Shown piece by piece: positions 12,816-16,214 of a DNA stretch of 16,214 bases (positions are counted from its first letter, which is position 1; every line of letters begins with the position of its first letter). This stretch comes from Acidobacteriota bacterium (GTDB lineage: Bacteria; Acidobacteriota; Terriglobia; Acidiferrales; UBA7541), in contig PKUY01000062.1 in assembly GCA_003131705.1 (NCBI GenBank), positions 20,071-36,284 of the forward strand, given 5' to 3'. The translations under genes were made by a program, and so were the position numbers. Under the pieces are notes generated by a model. That model did not search any database, was not told the DNA's origin, and saw only the letters and a list, made by a program, of their open reading frames with translations.

Positions 12816-12829
12816 TGTGAAACTTGGCT

Positions 12830-13288
12830 TTATCGCCCTCTATCCATAGCCTGATTCGCCAGCCGATCGGCAATCTGGTTGTGTTCGCGGAGGGCGTGGC
12901 GGATTTCGAAGTGATCGAGCCGGTGCACCAGTTGCTGCGCCTGGTCGTACAGCTTGCGGAGTTCGGGATGACGCACCTTGTAGATGCCTTTCATCTGCCG
13001 CACCATCAGTTCGGAATCGCTAATCACCTTGAGCGCTTTGATTTGGTTTTCGGTGGCGTAGCGGAGGGCGGCGAGGAGTCCCTGATACTCGGCGTAGTTG
13101 TTGGTGTGGTGGCCGAGGTATTCGCTGAGCTCGGCGACCGGGTGGCCGGAGGCGTCGTTGATGGCGACACCATAACCGGCGGGGCCGGGATTGCCGCGGG
13201 CTCCGCCATCGACGTGGGCGGTGTGGGCGGCGGGCGCGGATTTCGGCGCGGAAAAAAGATTGCTGGAGCCGGGAGAGCGCGAAGGCAT
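12830..13288 (-). CDS. Ribonuclease HI-like protein
   Basis: A 152-residue RNase H-fold nuclease predicted to cut the RNA strand of RNA-DNA hybrids with two metal ions. The catalytic DEDD set is complete: Asp27 (HVDGGARGNPGP), Glu67 (NNYAEYQGL), Asp91 (VISDSELMV) and Asp141 (NQIADRLAN). It lacks the basic handle helix of E. coli RnhA, as in the archaeal/Bacillus YpdQ-like short type I enzymes. Residues 1-22 are a Ser/Pro/Ala-rich lead that may be unstructured, or the true start may be later. No clear Shine-Dalgarno precedes the ATG. It lies in a run of minus-strand genes between the metallophosphoesterase and DUF1761. Confidence 0.92.
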   Translation of the reverse strand: MPSRSPGSSNLFSAPKSAPAAHTAHVDGGARGNPGPAGYGVAINDASGHPVAELSEYLGHHTNNYAEYQGLLAALRYATENQIKALKVISDSELMVRQMKGIYKVRHPELRKLYDQAQQLVHRLDHFEIRHALREHNQIADRLANQAMDRGR

Positions 13289-13375
13289 AGAGGGAGTTTA
13301 CAACGTGGGCGGGAACCCGTCGCTCCGCCCCCGTCACTCCAGCGAGCGATTTTTTTCGTTCTATCTTCTTTTATT

Positions 13376-14131
13376 TTATCTTCCCGTGGCTAGTCTTGTG
13401 GCCAAGCGCTGCGGCAGGTTGGCGGCCAGGATTTTTTCCTGGGCCACGCGCAGGTTGTAGGGCACGCGATAGAAAGTCACAATCCACGCCTCGGAGTCGA
13501 ACATGGCGAAGGCGGCGCGCCAGTCGCCATCGCGGGGCTGTCCGACGGAGCCGGGGTTGATGAGATAGCGGCGAGCTTTGCGGAGGGGTAAGTCGGACGA
13601 CTCGGGCTGACCCACGGTGCGATATCCGGGACGGTAGGCTTCGCTGATCTCGCCCGTGAGCACGAAGCCGCCCTGGAGGTGAGTGTGTCCGAAGAACGTG
13701 ACGGGGACGGGAATGGTGATGAGCGGTTCGATGGCGTCGCGGGCGCTGACCATGTATTCATCTTCGTCGAGGGGAGAGCCATGGACGAACTGGATGCCGG
13801 GGAGTTCGTCGAGGTGGATGGGACCCTGGGGGAGCGAGCGGAGCCATTCGAGATTTTTGGGGGTGAGCTGGTCGCGGGTCCAGAGAGTGGCGAGGCCGGC
13901 GACGGGGTTGAATTCGTTGAGGTTCATGAGGCCGCTGACGGCTTTGTCGTGATTGCCGCGGACGAAGACGTGTCCGAGAGCTTGCGCGCGGGCAATGACT
14001 TCGTTGGGATTGCCGCCGTAGCCGACGGTGTCTCCGAGATTGACAACGAGGTCGTGGGCGGGAGCGGCGGCTAGACAGGAGTCCAGCGCTTCGAGGTTGC
14101 TGTGAATGTCGCTGAGAAGAAGGATACGCAC
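13376..14131 (-). CDS. Metallophosphoesterase (YfcE/calcineurin-like)
   Basis: A 251-residue cytoplasmic phosphoesterase with the full binuclear-metal motif set: DIH (Asp8, His10), GDTVGYG (Asp34), GNHD (59-62), VHGSP and GHTH. The 'GDTVGYG.NPNEV' signature is typical of bacterial homologues of the MJ0936/YfcE group that hydrolyse phosphodiesters; the substrate is unknown. The start is placed at the GTG at 14131 (VRILLLSDIHSN), where the family begins. A longer in-frame version to 14227 would add a Pro/Ser-rich tail through a G9 run and repeat sequence. TATAAT on the minus strand at 14149-14144 lies 12 bases before this GTG, and no Shine-Dalgarno is seen. Confidence 0.9.
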   Translation of the reverse strand: MRILLLSDIHSNLEALDSCLAAAPAHDLVVNLGDTVGYGGNPNEVIARAQALGHVFVRGNHDKAVSGLMNLNEFNPVAGLATLWTRDQLTPKNLEWLRSLPQGPIHLDELPGIQFVHGSPLDEDEYMVSARDAIEPLITIPVPVTFFGHTHLQGGFVLTGEISEAYRPGYRTVGQPESSDLPLRKARRYLINPGSVGQPRDGDWRAAFAMFDSEAWIVTFYRVPYNLRVAQEKILAANLPQRLATRLATGR

Positions 14132-14143
14132 GGCAAAGGGAGG

Positions 14144-14166
14144 ATTATAGCTTTTATGGGGGGGGG
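14144..14166 (-). promoter_or_regulatory. -10 box with a G9/C9 run in the spacer
   Basis: Minus-strand TATAAT (14149-14144) is followed upstream by a 17-base spacer, most of whose upstream half is nine identical bases (14158-14166). The sequence at the -35 position (CGTCGT) is not consensus. Confidence 0.4.
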
Positions 14167-14202
14167 ACGACGAGGCGGGAGGCGGAGAAAGGCAAAATCG
14201 GC

Positions 14203-14281
14203 AACCACCAAGGACACGAAGGAGCACAATGGAAAACTTTGGGGATTCGCGCCTTTGTGTAACTTCGTGTCTTCTGTGGTT
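14203..14281. repeat. Imperfect inverted repeat (AACCACnnnGACACGAAG type)
   Basis: Arms at 14203-14229 and 14255-14281 are complementary at 21 of 27 positions, including GACACGAAG with CTTCGTGTC. It lies between the metallophosphoesterase and the peptide ABC ATPase, both minus-strand, and could fold in either transcript. AACCAC...GACACGAAG strings are frequent intergenic repeats in several soil bacteria, from memory. Confidence 0.55.
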
Positions 14282-14313
14282 GATGGATTTAGGGCACTAC
14301 CGGCTTGTTGATA

Positions 14314-15456
14314 TCAGATTCTTGGCGGATTCACGACCGGGCAGCGGGCCCAGTGTTCGGGACGGACTTCGATGAGCGGGGGGAGTTGGACGGCGCAGGC
14401 GGCGATGCGGTGCGGGCAGCGGGGTTCGAAGGGGCATCCGGGGGGAAGTTGAGCGATGGGCGGGACGGTGCCTTCGATGGTCGAGAGGGGAAGCGCGCGG
14501 TCGGTCTCTAGAGTCGGAATGGCGCGCAGCAGGCCTTGAGTGTAGGGATGAGCGGGCGCGTGGAAAATATCGGCCTTGGCGCCGAGTTCGACCAGGTTAC
14601 CGGCGTACATGACGGCGACGCGATCGGCGACGTGCGAGACGACGGCGAGATCGTGCGAGATGAAGAGCATCGCTAATCCGAATTTGTGGCGGAGGTCGTT
14701 GAGCAGGTCGAGGATTTGCTGCTGGATGGTGACATCGAGCGCGGTGGTGGGCTCGTCGGCAATGAGCAGTTGCGGGCGGTTGACGATGGCCATGGCGATC
14801 ATGACGCGTTGGCGCATGCCTCCGGAGAGCTGGTGCGGATAGCTGCGGGCGCGCTGCTCGGGGTCGGGGATGGCAACGTTGCGCATGCCTTCGACCGCTT
14901 GACGCCATGCTTCCGATTTGGAGACGCGGTGATGAGCGAGCACGGCCTCGGCGATCTGGTCGCCGACACGCATGACTGGGTTGAGGGCGGTCATGGGCTC
15001 CTGGAAGATCATGGCGATGCGCGAGCCGCGAAACTGGCGCAGTTGATCGGGGGGCAGGGTGGTGAGATGCGTGGGGAGTCCTTCGCCGTTCTGGAAAGTG
15101 ATTTTGCCCGTGACGATGGCGGCGGGCGGAAGCAGGCCCATGATGGCGAGCGAGGTGATGGATTTTCCCGATCCGGATTCGCCGACCAGGCCGAGGACTT
15201 CGCCGGCTGCGATAGAGAATGAGAGGCTGCTCACGGCAGCCACGGGTGCGGAGGCCTTCGGCTGCTCGGAGCCACGGGACTGCGGGAACTGGATGGTCAG
15301 GTCGCGGACGTCGAGCAGCGGGCGCACGAGGGGTATGGTATCAGCGGGGACGACCTCCCGCACCAACTCCGGGACTAATCCCGCCCGGTCTTTTCTGCTA
15401 TGTTCTCTGCTATGTTCCGGATGAAACGGCTGGCTTCGCTCCTCTGGGCTGGGCAC
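14314..15456 (-). CDS. Peptide ABC transporter ATP-binding protein (DppD/OppD family)
   Basis: A 380-residue ATPase of a di/oligopeptide importer. Walker A is GESGSGKS (92-99), the Q-loop is FQEPMTALNP (151-160), the signature is LSGGMRQRV (210-218), Walker B is LLIADEP (230-236) and the switch His is in ISHDL (268). The C-terminal oligopeptide-transporter extension follows, with HPYTQGLL and the cysteine cluster GCPFEPRCPHRIAAC...RCP. The substrate is inferred from the family. The start is doubtful: the first 45 residues are not typical, contain a 12-base tandem repeat and begin at a GTG without a Shine-Dalgarno, whereas the domain itself begins at about VRPLLDVRDL. No permease, binding protein or DppF partner is in the window. 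Confidence 0.92.
   Translation of the reverse strand: MPSPEERSQPFHPEHSREHSRKDRAGLVPELVREVVPADTIPLVRPLLDVRDLTIQFPQSRGSEQPKASAPVAAVSSLSFSIAAGEVLGLVGESGSGKSITSLAIMGLLPPAAIVTGKITFQNGEGLPTHLTTLPPDQLRQFRGSRIAMIFQEPMTALNPVMRVGDQIAEAVLAHHRVSKSEAWRQAVEGMRNVAIPDPEQRARSYPHQLSGGMRQRVMIAMAIVNRPQLLIADEPTTALDVTIQQQILDLLNDLRHKFGLAMLFISHDLAVVSHVADRVAVMYAGNLVELGAKADIFHAPAHPYTQGLLRAIPTLETDRALPLSTIEGTVPPIAQLPPGCPFEPRCPHRIAACAVQLPPLIEVRPEHWARCPVVNPPRI
15394..15417. repeat. Perfect 12-base tandem duplication
   Basis: TCTGCTATGTTC occurs twice in a row. On the minus strand it lies in the atypical N-terminal part of the peptide ABC ATPase frame, encoding EHSREHSR. If the true start is downstream, it belongs to the 5' untranslated region. 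Confidence 0.7.
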
Positions 15457-15548
15457 ATTCGTCCGCGCAAATGAATCGCGCGCGACACCGCCGGCTCCTT
15501 AAAGTCAAGAGGACTAACCACCGATCAACCGCCTACGGAGGCTCGCAA

Positions 15549-16019
15549 ATGAAATGGATTGGCTGTTGGATCGTAGCTCTTTCGATCCTGGCTCTGATGT
15601 GCGCATCCGCCGTGCTCGTCTCCGCGCAAGACGACGAGGCCGCCGCCCGCGCCCAGGTCGTAGCCCTCGAAAAAGCCTGGAACCAGGCCTATAAGGCCGG
15701 CGACATCAAAGCCCTCGATGCCATTCTCGATAATTCGCTCGTCCTGGTCGAAGACGACGGCTCGCTCAAAACCAAATCCGAGTTCCTCGGGAGCATCAAA
15801 GCGTCCAGCGTCAACCAGGAGCAGGTCGCTCCCGAATCGCTTACCGTACGCGTCTTTGGAAAAACTGCCATCGCGATCGGAGTGATCGCCGTCAAGGGAA
15901 CCCAGGGAGGCAAGTCCGTAATTCACCGCGAACGCTTCATTGATACCTGGATCAACAAAAACGGCACCTGGATCTGCATCGCCACCGACGCCCCGCCGAT
16001 CACGCACGCGGGCTCATAG
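15549..16019 (+). CDS. Secreted NTF2-like (DUF4440/SnoaL-type) protein
   Basis: A 156-residue protein with a signal peptide (MKWIGCWIVALSILALMCAS..., cleavage near VSAQ/DDE). A single cone-shaped NTF2-like domain follows: the opening helix VVALEKAWNQAYKAGDIKALDAIL, the strand LVLVEDDGS, and the closing HRERFIDTWINKNGTWICIATDA. These motifs are typical of DUF4440, whose members are often small-molecule binding or enzyme-like proteins of unknown role. The ATG at 15549 has GGAGG seven bases upstream (15537-15541). The frame stays open upstream to 15219, but that part is antisense to the ABC gene and has no coding sign. It diverges from the peptide ABC ATPase gene. Confidence 0.9.
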   Translation: MKWIGCWIVALSILALMCASAVLVSAQDDEAAARAQVVALEKAWNQAYKAGDIKALDAILDNSLVLVEDDGSLKTKSEFLGSIKASSVNQEQVAPESLTVRVFGKTAIAIGVIAVKGTQGGKSVIHRERFIDTWINKNGTWICIATDAPPITHAGS

Positions 16020-16098
16020 AAAGAACGGGCAAGTCGCGCGAATCTCGGTTTTCAAACCATCGCTTCCGAGTTCGCAAAATCCCAAGAGCAACAGGGAT

Positions 16099-16147
16099 GT
16101 GGAATCCCATCTTTCGAAAGGCGCGAAAGGTGGAGCACCCGGCAATG
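16099..16147 (+). repeat. Hairpin repeat, family 1, 49 bases
   Basis: The same unit as at 11240-11288, here on the plus strand, 47/49 identical. One change turns a C-G pair into T-G and the other breaks the outermost pair, so the stem is kept at 10 positions. It runs directly into a family-2 repeat. Confidence 0.8.
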
Positions 16148-16214
16148 TTTCAAAGTTTCAAGGTCCCAAGCATGCCTCATGGTGTTCAGACCCTGAAACC
16201 TTGAAACCTTGAAA
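16147..16214. repeat. GTTTCAAGG inverted repeat, family 2, cut by the window edge
   Basis: The left arm GTTTCAAAGTTTCAAGG (16147-16163) is complementary to the tail CCTTGAAACCTTGAAA (16199-16214), with one mismatch. It matches the family at 12736-12815 in arm sequence but not in spacer. The right arm may continue beyond the window. Confidence 0.65.

Noticed and set aside
13318..13354. Plus-strand terminator near the T run after the metallophosphoesterase
   Set aside because: TCGCT/AGCGA gives only a weak stem with a large loop, and no plus-strand gene precedes it.
14686..15222. 178-codon plus-strand frame opposite the DppD-like gene
   Set aside because: Antisense to clear Walker and signature motifs; Gly/Asp-rich composition typical of a reversed ABC gene.
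15219..15548. N-terminal extension of the DUF4440-type protein
   Set aside because: The extension is Arg/Pro-rich antisense sequence, while the ATG at 15549 has a Shine-Dalgarno and begins a signal peptide.
16147..16214. CRISPR-like repeats (GTTTCAAGG strings)
   Set aside because: The units are short, adjacent and arranged as an inverted repeat. There are no regular unique spacers and no cas genes.

Overview
The window looks like chromosomal DNA of an Acidobacteriota (Terriglobia / Koribacter-like) bacterium. This is inferred from GC-rich housekeeping genes, a long class II ribonucleotide reductase, a CysA2-like sulfurtransferase, an ABC operon with a TPR-like membrane protein, and small hairpin repeats of a kind I associate with that phylum. 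No 16S or other taxonomic marker is present, so this is an inference. No rRNA, tRNA, CRISPR array or transposase was seen.

Layout. Bases 1-375 hold the probable tail of an upstream gene and a noncoding stretch ending in an intrinsic terminator. Next is a two-domain rhodanese (376-1239, +). From 1161 to 5175 the minus strand carries an operon: ABC ATPase, ABC-2 permease, membrane TPR-like protein, secreted protein and possibly a small hydrophobic peptide. The first three are coupled by 4-base ATGA overlaps, which suggests one export system. A 560-base intergenic region follows, with a good promoter, a strong hairpin and an intrinsic terminator (candidate small RNA or leader), and then the B12-dependent ribonucleotide reductase nrdJ (5735-8578, +).

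Bases 8587 to about 12250 look like an accessory island. A cluster of GC hairpins, the last one a textbook terminator, leads into a 708-residue protein with an N-terminal SIR2 NAD-binding domain, an unrecognised middle region and a C-terminal SEC-C zinc motif. This is the best candidate for an undescribed antiphage or NAD-consuming effector. It is followed by a small zinc-ribbon gene lying between two copies of a hairpin repeat. Last comes a two-gene unit: a small helix-turn-helix protein from an apparently leaderless TATAAT promoter, overlapping a gene of an 'IPYD...FELG' family whose motifs resemble TIR-like / nucleoside deoxyribosyltransferase folds. That second gene is interrupted by a one-base shift at a C6 run.

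From 12269 to 15456 all genes are on the minus strand: a DUF1761-type membrane protein, a ribonuclease HI-like protein, a metallophosphoesterase and a DppD/OppD-type peptide ABC ATPase without its partners. A secreted NTF2-like (DUF4440-type) protein follows on the plus strand (15549-16019). The window closes with two families of interspersed hairpin repeats, each of which also occurs elsewhere in the window.
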